Origin: an uncultured Pseudomonas sp.
GTDB taxonomy: Bacteria > Pseudomonadota > Gammaproteobacteria > Pseudomonadales > Pseudomonadaceae
NCBI GenBank assembly: GCA_943914515.1
Contig: CALUCI010000008.1
Coordinates: 1 to 60,747 of the forward strand
Direction: 5' to 3'
DNA: 60,747 nucleotides
The position numbers and the translations under genes were made by a program. A model generated the notes under the pieces. It made no database searches, had not been told where the DNA came from, and worked only from the letters and a program-made list of their open reading frames with translations. Positions 52,416 through 60,747 of this stretch are shown here, one piece after another. The stretch's first letter is position 1. Each line of letters opens with the position of its first letter.

Positions 52416-52467
52416 AGAACCTGCAGCTACAGGCCTTCCCCAAGTGCCTTGCAGGTTCTTTTTTATT
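52416..52467 (+). terminator. Rho-independent terminator after the peroxiredoxin gene
   Basis: AGAACCTGC (52416-52424) pairs with GCAGGTTCT (52451-52459), followed by TTTTTATT. It separates the peroxiredoxin gene from trxB. Confidence 0.75.
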
Positions 52468-52529
52468 CTCGCCGGCGATCCCGGCGTCACGGGGCTGGCA
52501 ATGCATCGCCGGCCCGACAGGAGCGTGTC

Positions 52530-53492
52530 ATGTCTGAAGTCCGTCATTCGCGAGTCATCATCCTCGGTTCCGGCCCTGCCGGTTACAGCGCCGCCGTCTA
52601 TGCCGCCCGCGCCAACCTCAAGCCGCTGCTGATCACCGGCATGCAGGCCGGCGGTCAACTGACCACCACCACCGAAGTCGACAACTGGCCGGGCGACCCC
52701 CATGGCCTGACCGGCCCGGCGCTGATGCAACGCATGCAGGAACACGCCGAGCGTTTCGAGACCGAAATCGTCTTCGACCACATCAATGAAGTCGCGCTGC
52801 AGCAGAAGCCGTTCACCCTCAAGGGCGACAGCGGCACCTACACCTGCGACGCACTGATCATCGCCACCGGTGCCAGCGCTCGCTACCTGGGTCTGCCATC
52901 GGAAGAAACCTTCATGGGCAAGGGCGTTTCCGCCTGCGCGACCTGCGACGGTTTCTTCTACCGCAACAAGCCGGTGGCGGTGGTCGGTGGCGGCAACACC
53001 GCTGTCGAAGAAGCGCTGTACCTGGCCAACATCGCCAGCAAGGTCACCCTGATCCACCGTCGCGAAACCTTCCGCGCCGAGAAGATCCTGATCGACAAGC
53101 TGCACGCCCGGGTTGCCGAAGGCAAGGTCGAGCTCAAGCTCAACGCCACCCTGGACGAAGTGCTGGGCGACAACATGGGTGTCACCGGTGCACGCCTGAA
53201 GAACAACGACGGCAGCTTCGACGAGATCAAGGTCGACGGCGTGTTCATCGCCATCGGTCATACCCCGAACACCTCGCTGTTCGAAGGCCAGCTGGAACTC
53301 AAAGACGGCTACATGGTTGTGGCCGGCGGCCGTGAAGGCAACGCCACCGCCACCAACATCGAAGGCGTGTTCGCTGCCGGCGACGTGGCTGACCACGTCT
53401 ACCGTCAGGCCATCACCTCTGCCGGTGCCGGCTGCATGGCGGCGCTGGATGTCGAGCGTTACCTCGACGGGCTGCAGAACGCTTCGTTCTGA
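52530..53492 (+). CDS. trxB: Thioredoxin reductase
   Basis: A 320-residue NADPH-dependent flavoenzyme. The FAD-binding GSGPAGYSAAVYAARA (about 12-27), the redox CATC (about 136-139), the NADP-binding VVGGGNTAVEEALYL and the C-terminal GVFAAGDVADH are all present. ACAGGAGCGTGTC precedes the ATG at 52530. It keeps thioredoxin reduced, which serves the peroxiredoxin gene upstream. Confidence 0.96.
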   Translation: MSEVRHSRVIILGSGPAGYSAAVYAARANLKPLLITGMQAGGQLTTTTEVDNWPGDPHGLTGPALMQRMQEHAERFETEIVFDHINEVALQQKPFTLKGDSGTYTCDALIIATGASARYLGLPSEETFMGKGVSACATCDGFFYRNKPVAVVGGGNTAVEEALYLANIASKVTLIHRRETFRAEKILIDKLHARVAEGKVELKLNATLDEVLGDNMGVTGARLKNNDGSFDEIKVDGVFIAIGHTPNTSLFEGQLELKDGYMVVAGGREGNATATNIEGVFAAGDVADHVYRQAITSAGAGCMAALDVERYLDGLQNASF

Positions 53493-53506
53493 GCCTGACC
53501 GACACA

Positions 53507-53537
53507 AAAAAACCGGCTCGATAGCCGGTTTTTTTGC
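53507..53537. terminator. Bidirectional rho-independent terminator
   Basis: AAAAAAACCGGCT, a short loop, then AGCCGGTTTTTTT: a strong stem with A and T tracts on the two sides, shared by the convergent trxB and nadC genes. Confidence 0.9.
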
Positions 53538-53552
53538 GCCCGTCGATTGGCC

Positions 53553-54401
53553 TCAGAGGCTCAATCGCATCGACAGGTCGACTGCTTTCACATCCTTGGT
53601 CATGGCGCCGATCGAGATGTAGTCCACCCCGGTCTCGGCGATCACCCGCAGGGTGCTTTCGTTGACCCCGCCACTGGCTTCCAGCTTGGCCCGGCCTGCG
53701 TTCAGGCGTACCGCTTCACGCATGTCATCCAGGCTCAGCTCATCGAGCATGACGATGTCGGCGCCCGCCGCCAGCGCCAGTTGCAGCTCGTCCAGGCTTT
53801 CCACTTCGATTTCCACCGGCTTGCCGGGGGCGATGCGCCGTGCGGCAGTGATCGCCTCGGCAATGCCGCCGCAGGCGGCGATGTGGTTTTCCTTGATCAG
53901 GAAGGCATCGAACAGACCGATACGGTGGTTGTGGCAGTTGCCGCAGGTCACCGCGTACTTCTGCGCCAGGCGCAGGCCCGGCAGGGTCTTGCGGGTGTCG
54001 AGCAGGCGCACCTGGGTGTCGGCCACCTGGTCGGCGAGGAACTGCGCGCGGGTGGCCACGCCCGACAGCAGTTGCAGGAAGTTCAGCGCGCTGCGCTCGC
54101 CGGTCAGCAGCGAGCGGGCCGGGCCTTCGAGGTGGAACAGCGGCTGGTTGGCCAGCGCGCGCTGACCGTCCTGAACCTGCCAGTGCACCGCCACCCGCGG
54201 GTCGAGCTGGCGAAACACCGCATCGACCCAGGCGGTGCCGGCGATGACACAGTCTTCACGGGTAATGATGGTGGCCTTGGCCAGGCGTTCGGCGGGGATC
54301 AACTGGGCGGTGATGTCGCCGCCGCCAACGTCCTCGAGCAGCGCGCGGCGCACGTTGGCTTCGATTTCGGCGGTCAGATCGGCGAGGCGTAGGTTCGGCA
54401 T
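53553..54401 (-). CDS. nadC: Nicotinate-nucleotide diphosphorylase (quinolinate phosphoribosyltransferase)
   Basis: A 282-residue enzyme that makes nicotinate mononucleotide from quinolinate and PRPP in NAD synthesis. Blocks TRKTLPGLRLAQKYAV, CGNCHNHRIGLFDAFLIKENH and the C-terminal LEASGGVNESTLRVIAETGVDYIS are diagnostic. GTGGAGCTCGTC supports the ATG at 54401 over one four codons earlier. It is divergent from the DUF1631 gene. Confidence 0.95.
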   Translation of the reverse strand: MPNLRLADLTAEIEANVRRALLEDVGGGDITAQLIPAERLAKATIITREDCVIAGTAWVDAVFRQLDPRVAVHWQVQDGQRALANQPLFHLEGPARSLLTGERSALNFLQLLSGVATRAQFLADQVADTQVRLLDTRKTLPGLRLAQKYAVTCGNCHNHRIGLFDAFLIKENHIAACGGIAEAITAARRIAPGKPVEIEVESLDELQLALAAGADIVMLDELSLDDMREAVRLNAGRAKLEASGGVNESTLRVIAETGVDYISIGAMTKDVKAVDLSMRLSL

Positions 54402-54644
54402 GACGAGCTCCACAAGCTAAGTGGGCGGGATTATAGGGCAGGCCGGGCCGCCCGTGCAGCAAACGGCGGGTGCCGTACCTCTGGTCGGGACAGTTGAATG
54501 ATTCGCGGCCTGGCATGGTCTACAGGGGCTCTTCATTCGCCTGTCAATGACTGGCGGTGGCGGAACTTTTTCCAGATAATGCGCGACCAATATTTGGCGT
54601 CATCACTTTGACGACGTTTCAGGTCACCCAGTCAGGAGCACGGG

Positions 54645-56822
54645 ATGCACAAAGACGCGAAGGTGCTGCTGTTTCGCAGCCCGGCCAGCCGGGTGTCGCG
54701 CACGCCCCTTGCCCGTCTGCCGGTGGCCCTGCTGCACGTGCGCGACAAAGCAGCCCTGCAGTTGCGTCATGCCCTCCAGGCGCTGTTCGACAACGCCGAC
54801 GACACCCTCTTCGAAATGGCCGACAAGGCTGTCAGCAGCAAGGAACAGAACCTGCTGTTCGAGGCCATGCGCGATCTGCGGCACAAGCGCAAAAGCATCG
54901 AACGCGGCTTTCTCGACAGTTTCTACGCCGCCTTCATCGATATGGGCAGCGAGCCGCTGGCGCCGGTGCCGGCCCAGGGGCGCCGCGGCCTGATGGCCGG
55001 CGATGAGCTGGAGCGCACGGTCGCCCTGGACGCCATGGTGGCCAGGGTGCTGGCCCGTGACGGCGTCGCCCTCGGCCAGTTGACCCTGCGCTTCAATAGC
55101 CTGCTCGAACAGCCTCTGGATGACCGCAGCAATCCCCTCGGCCCGACCCTGCTCTGCGAGTACTTTCTGAGTGCCGGGCGCAGCCTGGGCGTGGGGATCA
55201 AGGTCAAGCTGATCCTGCTCAAGCTGTTCGAGTGCTACGTACTGCGCGAAGCCGATCACCTGTATGCCGAGGCCAATCAGTTGCTGATCGCCACCGGCGT
55301 GCTGCCCGAACTCAAGGCGCCGCCCCGGCGTCGTGCCCGCGACCGCGGACAGCCGGAAAGCCGCAGCCCGGCCAACGAAGCCGACGGCGCCGCCGAAGCG
55401 GTGGAGTTCGATGCCAACACCCAGGCGGTGTTTTCTTCTCTGCAGACGCTGCTGACACCGGTACGCGGGCGCCTGGCGCCGTGCCGGGGTGGCGATCATG
55501 AGCCGAGGTCGATCAGCCGCCGCGATCTGCTGCGGCTGCTGAGCCATCTGCAGCAGTACGTTCCCGCCGAGCCACAGGCGCAGGATTTCGACCTGCGCCA
55601 CCAGCTCGAACAACTGCTCACCCGCCTCAGCGTACAGAGCGGCACGGACCGGCTGCTCGCGCAGGACGACGAAGACGTGATCAACCTGATCGCCTTGCTC
55701 TTCGCCTTCATCCACGACGATCACAACCTGCCGCGCTCGCTGCGGCTGTTGATTGGCCGGTTGCAGATTCCGCTGCTCAAGGTCGCCTTGCTCGACAAGC
55801 GCTTTTTCAGCCGCGCGACCCATCCGGCACGGCGGCTGCTCAATGAAGTGGCGGCGGCGGCGATGGGCTGGGAAAAGCGCGACGACCAGCAACGCGACAG
55901 CCTTTATCAACGCATCGAATCGCTGACCCAGCGCCTGCTGGATGACTTTGCCGACGACCCGGCGATCTTCACCGAACTGCTCGATGAGTTTCTTGCCTTC
56001 AATGGCGACGAGCGCCGCCGCAGCGAACTGCTGGAGCAACGCACCCGCGATGCCGAAGCCGGTCGCGCCCGCACCGAGCAGGGGCGGCTGCGGGTCCAGC
56101 ACGAACTCAACACCCGCCTGCAAGGCAAGTACCTGCCCGGCGTGGTGGTACGGCTGCTCGAGGATGCCTGGAGCCAGGTGCTGCTGCTGGCCTGGCTCAA
56201 GCAGGGCGAAGACGCGGCGCCCTGGCGCGACGGCTTGTCGAGCATGGATGAACTGCTCTGGAGCGTCGGCCCGCTGGACCAGCCCGGCGACCGCGCGCGA
56301 CTGCTGGAACGCCTGCCGGAACTGCTCAAGGCACTGCGCGATGGCCTGGCCGGCGCGGCGTTCGACTCGTTCGGCACCCGTGAATTCTTCGCCAGCCTGG
56401 CGACCCTGCACGTCACCGCCTTCGGCGAGGGCGACGCGCAAGCGACCGACGACCGCGTGCTGGTACGCGACGAGATCATCCTGCGCGGGCCTGAGGACTG
56501 GCCGCTGTGCGATGCCGGCGTGCACCTGGCCGACGATGACCCTGCTGTGCTGCAGGTACGGCAGTTGCAACCCGGGACCTGGATCGAGGCGCACGATGAG
56601 GGCGAGCCGCTGCGCTGCAAGCTGATCGCGCTGTTCGAAGACCGCGACCGCTATGTGTTCGTCAACCGCGCCGGGATGAAGGCCCGCGAGTGGACCACCA
56701 TGGGTCTGGCGGCAGCGCTGCAACTGGGCGAGGTGACGGTGCTGGACGACAGCCTGTTGTTCGACCGCGCGCTGGACTCGGTGGTGAGCCAGTTGCAACA
56801 CCACCAGGCTCACACTTTTTAA
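54645..56822 (+). CDS. DUF1631 family protein
   Basis: A 725-residue cytoplasmic protein of the DUF1631 family (often mislabelled thymidine phosphorylase in pseudomonads). The N-terminal part is helical (LQLRHALQALFDNADDTLFEM, KSIERGFLDSFYAAF). The C-terminal 110 residues form a small beta domain (LRCKLIALFEDRDRYVFVNRAGMK) of a PilZ-like look. No enzyme motif is seen. Nearby genes are nadC, divergent, and ampD, 62 bp downstream. Function unknown. Confidence 0.85.
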   Translation: MHKDAKVLLFRSPASRVSRTPLARLPVALLHVRDKAALQLRHALQALFDNADDTLFEMADKAVSSKEQNLLFEAMRDLRHKRKSIERGFLDSFYAAFIDMGSEPLAPVPAQGRRGLMAGDELERTVALDAMVARVLARDGVALGQLTLRFNSLLEQPLDDRSNPLGPTLLCEYFLSAGRSLGVGIKVKLILLKLFECYVLREADHLYAEANQLLIATGVLPELKAPPRRRARDRGQPESRSPANEADGAAEAVEFDANTQAVFSSLQTLLTPVRGRLAPCRGGDHEPRSISRRDLLRLLSHLQQYVPAEPQAQDFDLRHQLEQLLTRLSVQSGTDRLLAQDDEDVINLIALLFAFIHDDHNLPRSLRLLIGRLQIPLLKVALLDKRFFSRATHPARRLLNEVAAAAMGWEKRDDQQRDSLYQRIESLTQRLLDDFADDPAIFTELLDEFLAFNGDERRRSELLEQRTRDAEAGRARTEQGRLRVQHELNTRLQGKYLPGVVVRLLEDAWSQVLLLAWLKQGEDAAPWRDGLSSMDELLWSVGPLDQPGDRARLLERLPELLKALRDGLAGAAFDSFGTREFFASLATLHVTAFGEGDAQATDDRVLVRDEIILRGPEDWPLCDAGVHLADDDPAVLQVRQLQPGTWIEAHDEGEPLRCKLIALFEDRDRYVFVNRAGMKAREWTTMGLAAALQLGEVTVLDDSLLFDRALDSVVSQLQHHQAHTF

Positions 56823-56884
56823 CGATACAGTCGCCGTCCGCTCGGGGCATACTGGCGCGGTATTCCCGTGTTTCAGGACTTTCT

Positions 56885-57445
56885 ATGCGGTTGGATCGCA
56901 CTACAGGCTGGTTTGCCGGTGTCACCCATTGCCCATCCCCCAATTTCAATGCGCGGCCTGACGGCGAGGCCATCGCGCTGCTGGTGATTCACAACATCAG
57001 CCTGCCGCCCGCGCAGTTCGCCACGGGCAAGGTCCAGGCGTTCTTCCAGAACCGCCTCGATCCACACGAGCACCCTTTTTTCGAAACCATCAAGGACCTG
57101 CGGGTATCGGCGCACTTTCTGATCGAGCGCGATGGCCAGGCGACGCAGTTCGTCTCCTGCCTGGACCGTGCCTGGCACGCCGGGGTGTCGCGCTTCGGCG
57201 AGCGTGAAGGCTGCAACGACTTTTCCATCGGCATCGAACTGGAAGGCACCGACGAACAGCCGTTCACCGATGCCCAGTACCACACGCTCGAACACTTGAG
57301 CCGGCAATTGCGTGCGGCCTGGCCCGCGCTCGATGGCGAGCGGATTTGCGGCCACAGCGATATCGCCCCCGGGCGCAAGACCGATCCGGGGCCGGCGTTC
57401 GACTGGGCGCGCTACCGCGCGGCTCTGCAGGACAAGGAGGACTGA
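56885..57445 (+). CDS. ampD: 1,6-anhydro-N-acetylmuramyl-L-alanine amidase
   Basis: A 186-residue cytoplasmic zinc amidase that cleaves anhydro-muropeptides in cell-wall recycling. Zinc ligands: His in LLVIHNISLP, His in the GHSDIAPGRKTDPG block and the following Asp. The proposed catalytic Glu (ELEG) and Lys are also present. CAGGACTTTCT precedes the ATG at 56885. It is followed two bases later by ampE. Loss of function causes ampC derepression in related species. Confidence 0.95.
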   Translation: MRLDRTTGWFAGVTHCPSPNFNARPDGEAIALLVIHNISLPPAQFATGKVQAFFQNRLDPHEHPFFETIKDLRVSAHFLIERDGQATQFVSCLDRAWHAGVSRFGEREGCNDFSIGIELEGTDEQPFTDAQYHTLEHLSRQLRAAWPALDGERICGHSDIAPGRKTDPGPAFDWARYRAALQDKED

Positions 57446-57447
57446 AG

Positions 57448-58281
57448 ATGAATTTTCTGGTGTTGTTGCTGGTGCTCTGGGTCGAGAAGTTCTCTGCCCT
57501 GCGGGCTCGCCTGCAACGTGACGGCTTTTTTCTCGGCGAACTGGCGCGACTGGAACGTACCGGCAAGCGCCATCCCTGGTGGATTCTGCTGATTCTGGTG
57601 CTGCTGCCGGTGGCGCTGCTGGCCTTGCTCCTGCATGTGCTGCAGCCGGTGGCCTACGGCCTGCTGGCATTGCCGGTGCATCTGCTGGTGTTGATCTACA
57701 GTCTGGGCCGTGGCGACGTGAAGGCGTCCCTCGGGCCGTTTCGCGATGCCTGGCGGCGTGGTGACGAGCAGGCTGCGGTGCATGTGGCCGAGCGTGACCT
57801 GAAGGTGATTGCCGACACCGAGCAGAGCCTGCTGCACAAGGTCCAGGGGCATCTGCTGTGGGATGCCTGCCAGAGCTTCTTCGTGGTGATCTTCTGGTAC
57901 GTGCTGCTGGGGCCGGCCGCGGCGCTGGCCTATCGGCTGCTGGCCCTGGCGGCTGACAACGCCCGCCATCCCGCCCTGCAGGAACGTGCCCGGCAACTGC
58001 GCCATGCCTTCGACTGGGCGCCGGTGCGGGTGCTGGCTGCCAGTTTCGGCCTGGTCGGCAACTTCGTTGCGGTCAGCCGGGTGATGCTGCCTGAACTGCT
58101 CAACTGGCATATCGCCGCCCCGCGCCTGATCAGCATCGCCGGCCACGCTGCCGCCGAGCTGCCGGCGACCGCACCGGCCGGTGCGCAAGGGCTGGAAGGG
58201 CTCGATCACCTGTGGGAACTGCTGCTGCGCTCGGCGGTGCTGTGGTACGCCTTCTTCGCCCTGTGGACAGTGCTGCGCTGA
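57448..58281 (+). CDS. ampE: Regulatory signalling modulator protein AmpE
   Basis: A 277-residue inner-membrane protein with about four helices (LLVLLLVLWVEKF, ILLILVLLPVALLALLL, FFVVIFWYVLLGPAAALAYRL, LLLRSAVLWYAFFALW). It begins two bases after the ampD stop, with AAGGAGG between, the canonical ampDE arrangement. It takes part in sensing linked to beta-lactamase induction. The biochemical role is still unclear. Confidence 0.92.
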   Translation: MNFLVLLLVLWVEKFSALRARLQRDGFFLGELARLERTGKRHPWWILLILVLLPVALLALLLHVLQPVAYGLLALPVHLLVLIYSLGRGDVKASLGPFRDAWRRGDEQAAVHVAERDLKVIADTEQSLLHKVQGHLLWDACQSFFVVIFWYVLLGPAAALAYRLLALAADNARHPALQERARQLRHAFDWAPVRVLAASFGLVGNFVAVSRVMLPELLNWHIAAPRLISIAGHAAAELPATAPAGAQGLEGLDHLWELLLRSAVLWYAFFALWTVLR

Positions 58282-58485
58282 TCCCGACAGGGCGTGCGCC
58301 GGGGTTGCGATTTGCGTTCCCGGCGCGTTAGCGCAGCGCCCAGGCGCTCAATTTGTGACCGCTGAGTCGGTTAACCTTAAGTTACAAACCTCCCCTTCGA
58401 TATGCGCTATACAGGTTTCTGGAGCGTCGCCGATGGCTAACCGCCATTGCGCCAGACAACAATAAGAAATCGAAGGAGACGACCA

Positions 58486-60516
58486 GTGAAGAGCCTGTTG
58501 CGTCCAGCCATTGCGCTGATGAACCGCCTGAGTTTCGGGATGAAGTTCAGCCTGATCAGTGTCCTGTTTTTCCTGCCCATGCTCGTCACCAACTTCTATC
58601 TGGTACGCGACGCCTACGCCAAATTCCATGCGACCCGCGTCGAGCTGCAGAGCCTCGATCTGCTGCGCGGCAGCCTGGCCGTGCGCGGTGACCTGGAAAC
58701 CCTGGGCAGTCTGATGCAGATCAACGCGGTGCTGGGGCAGTCGGGCAAGGCCGAGGATATCGAGGCCCGTATCGACACACTGGAGCGACAGGTACTCAAC
58801 CGCCTGAGCGGGCTCACGCCGGCCAGCCGTGACGAGGCGCTGGCGAAAGGCTTCATCGACAAACGCGACGAACTGGTCAGCGCCTTCAAGGCGGCCCAGC
58901 AGGAAAGCTCGCTGCAGACCAAGGTGGCGTTGTTCGACAAACTGCTGTCCCAGGCGCAGACACTGGCCCGTCAGGTGGCCAGTCAGGCCGGCCTGAGCCA
59001 GGACACTGACAGCGCGGTGCGGCAACTCAGCGAACTGGTCACCACCGTTACCCCGCAAGTGACCCAGATGCTCGGCGAAGGTCGCGCCATGGGTTCCTAC
59101 TCGCTGGGCCAGGGCTTTATCAACTCCACCGCAAGCACCCGTTTCGAAGACCTGTTGCAGCAACTGGACAAACTCTCCGCCGACTACAGCCTCAAGGTCC
59201 AGGACGCATTGGCCAGCGACTCCGCTGCGCAAGCCCGCCTCGGCAGCCAGGCCGCCAGCAGCCAGGCGTCGCTGAAACAGGCCGGCACCCTGTTCGAAGA
59301 GCAGGTCGTCGTCGCCGAAACCCTCGCCGCGCCGTGGCCGGCGTTCTACCAGCAGACCAGCGACCTGATGGCCCGCACCTACGAGCTGAACGATGCCACG
59401 GTGGCGTTCCTCGACCAGCAATTGCAGGAGCGTCTGGGCGAGTACCGGCGCCATATGATCCTGCTGGTGGTGGCCCTGGCGACGGTGTTCCTGCTGATCG
59501 TCTACCTCTACAGCGGCTTCTATGCCTCGACCCGCAATACCCTGAGCAGCCTCGGTTCGGTGATGGACAAAGTGGCCGCCGGCGACATGACCGTCAGCTT
59601 CGAAGCGCAGAGCCGCGACGAACTGGGTGAGCTGGGGCAGATGTTCAACGGCACGGTGCGGCGTATTCACGACCTGATCGAAAAGGTCGGCCAGACCGTC
59701 AGCGAGGTCGAGCGCCAGGCCGAGCAGGTGCATCAGGTGTCCTCGCGCAGCAACCAGGCGGTGAGTGGCCAGCGCGGGCAGATCGAACAGGTGGCCACGG
59801 CGATGAACCAGATGTCCGCCACCGCCCAGGAAGTGGCGCGCAGCGCCGCTGCGGCGGTCAACAGTGCCCATAGCGTGAATCAGGAAACGGTCACCGGCCG
59901 CGGTCTGGTGGAATCGCAGCAAGGCAGCATCGCCGGGCTGGCGGCCGAGATCGACCAGTCGGTTGCGGTGATCAACCAGTTGGTCAGTGACAGCCAGGCG
60001 ATCAGCCGGGTGCTCGAAGTGATCAAGAGCATTGCCGAGCAGACCAACCTGCTGGCGCTCAACGCCGCCATCGAAGCGGCGCGGGCGGGCGAGCAGGGAC
60101 GCGGGTTCGCGGTGGTCGCCGATGAAGTGCGCACCCTGGCCAAGCGCACCCAGCAATCCACCGGCGAGATCGACGAAATGATCTCGCGCCTGCAAAACGG
60201 CGTGAGTGCAGCGGTCCGGGCGATGGACAGCAGCCACCAGATGGCGGCGGGCACGGTCAACCAGTCGCAGCGGGTCCAGCAGGCGCTGGAAAACATCCTC
60301 GGCGCGATCGCCAGCATCGTCGACCAGAACCAGCAGATTGCGGCAGCGGTGGAGCAGCAGACCGCAGTGGCGCATGACATCGACCAGAACATCGTGCAGA
60401 TCAACCGCGCGGCTGAACACACCACCCAGGGCGCGCATCAGACCGAGGACGCCAGCCGCCAGTTGAATGCGCAGGTGATGGAGTTGAAGCAGTTGATTGG
60501 TGCGTTCAGGGTTTAG
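58486..60516 (+). CDS. Methyl-accepting chemotaxis protein with large periplasmic domain
   Basis: A 676-residue transmembrane chemoreceptor. TM1 at about 20-42 (LISVLFFLPMLVTNFYLV), a helical periplasmic domain of about 280 residues, TM2 at about 326-345 (MILLVVALATVFLLIVYLYSG), HAMP, then the signalling domain with the tip IAEQTNLLALNAAIEAARAG and VVADEVRTLAKRTQ. GAAGGAGACGACCA precedes a GTG start. The periplasmic domain is larger than the common four-helix bundle and may be of the bimodular HBM type. Ligand unknown. Confidence 0.92.
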   Translation: MKSLLRPAIALMNRLSFGMKFSLISVLFFLPMLVTNFYLVRDAYAKFHATRVELQSLDLLRGSLAVRGDLETLGSLMQINAVLGQSGKAEDIEARIDTLERQVLNRLSGLTPASRDEALAKGFIDKRDELVSAFKAAQQESSLQTKVALFDKLLSQAQTLARQVASQAGLSQDTDSAVRQLSELVTTVTPQVTQMLGEGRAMGSYSLGQGFINSTASTRFEDLLQQLDKLSADYSLKVQDALASDSAAQARLGSQAASSQASLKQAGTLFEEQVVVAETLAAPWPAFYQQTSDLMARTYELNDATVAFLDQQLQERLGEYRRHMILLVVALATVFLLIVYLYSGFYASTRNTLSSLGSVMDKVAAGDMTVSFEAQSRDELGELGQMFNGTVRRIHDLIEKVGQTVSEVERQAEQVHQVSSRSNQAVSGQRGQIEQVATAMNQMSATAQEVARSAAAAVNSAHSVNQETVTGRGLVESQQGSIAGLAAEIDQSVAVINQLVSDSQAISRVLEVIKSIAEQTNLLALNAAIEAARAGEQGRGFAVVADEVRTLAKRTQQSTGEIDEMISRLQNGVSAAVRAMDSSHQMAAGTVNQSQRVQQALENILGAIASIVDQNQQIAAAVEQQTAVAHDIDQNIVQINRAAEHTTQGAHQTEDASRQLNAQVMELKQLIGAFRV

Positions 60517-60696
60517 TTGGGGGCAGGGCACAGGGTGAGTCTGCAGGAGGCCGCCTATGGGTATTACACATCCTGGATCTGTGAAGAAGATCATGAGGCT
60601 GTGATCTTATCCATTGGATGTGGCGAGGCTACCAGGCCCTTCCGCCTGTACAGTGTCCAACTTTTTCTGATTGGCTGAGCATCGCAGCGACAACCT

Positions 60697-60727
60697 CGTG
60701 GGAGCCGGTCTTGCCGGCGATGAGGCC
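60697..60727. repeat. REP-like palindrome at window edge
   Basis: GTGGGAGCCGGTCTTGCCGG and ATGAGG form a variant REP; it begins in the last 50 bases of the window and may continue beyond it. Confidence 0.6.
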
Positions 60728-60747
60728 AGCAGGAACGGCACTACTGC

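Noticed and set aside
58296..58326. Hairpin after ampE
   Set aside because: An eight-base GC stem without a T tract; too weak to call a terminator.

Overview
The window reads as a chromosomal segment of a Pseudomonas, most like the P. putida group. This is inferred from high-GC coding, many short palindromic REP elements of the 'GTAGGAGCGGGTTTACCCGCG' type cut at 20 bases here to GTAGGAGCGGGTTTACCCGC, and the housekeeping run pta - FKBP peptidyl-prolyl isomerase - glutathione peroxidase - cysZ - peroxiredoxin - trxB - nadC - ampD - ampE. No rRNA, tRNA, CRISPR array, prophage or complete insertion sequence was seen.

Region 1 (110-17938, all on the minus strand) is one unit built around a giant surface or secreted protein of about 4019 residues (LEPR motif, DUF4347, long DUF11-like region, 13 VCBS-type repeats). 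Downstream come a TolC-like outer-membrane lipoprotein, a small periplasmic adaptor, a GAF-like/HlyD protein and a PqqD-like/M50 site-2-protease/HlyD fusion, four of them tightly overlapping. There is no ABC ATPase and the cargo has no RTX repeats. This is the best candidate in the window for a poorly described export or processing system.

Region 2 (18335-28235) holds two iron-type cell-surface signalling cassettes back to back. The minus-strand one is ECF sigma - FecR - TonB receptor - di-haem MauG/cytochrome c peroxidase. The plus-strand one is ECF sigma - FecR - TonB siderophore receptor. The 234 bp between the two sigma genes carries two Fur-box-like sites and a REP. A MITE-like long inverted repeat sits between FecR and the minus-strand receptor, next to a third Fur-like site.

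Region 3 (28236-36180) is a REP-rich accessory stretch: a DUF6124 protein with a strikingly structured leader, a PD-(D/E)XK nuclease-like protein, a DMT exporter, a GNAT acetyltransferase, a DUF6555 protein, a hemerythrin, a Nudix hydrolase, a LysR regulator and an AEC transporter. Region 4 (36182-40268) is a third ECF sigma - FecR - TonB receptor cassette.

Region 5 (40437-60516) is core genome: a metallo-beta-lactamase-fold hydrolase, an OmpA lipoprotein, an acyltransferase, pta, redox enzymes, an Old Yellow Enzyme, a glycosyltransferase, a BdlA-like PAS chemoreceptor, cysZ, peroxiredoxin, trxB, nadC, a DUF1631 protein, ampDE and a membrane chemoreceptor. Functional assignments rest on motifs read by eye; no database search was run.
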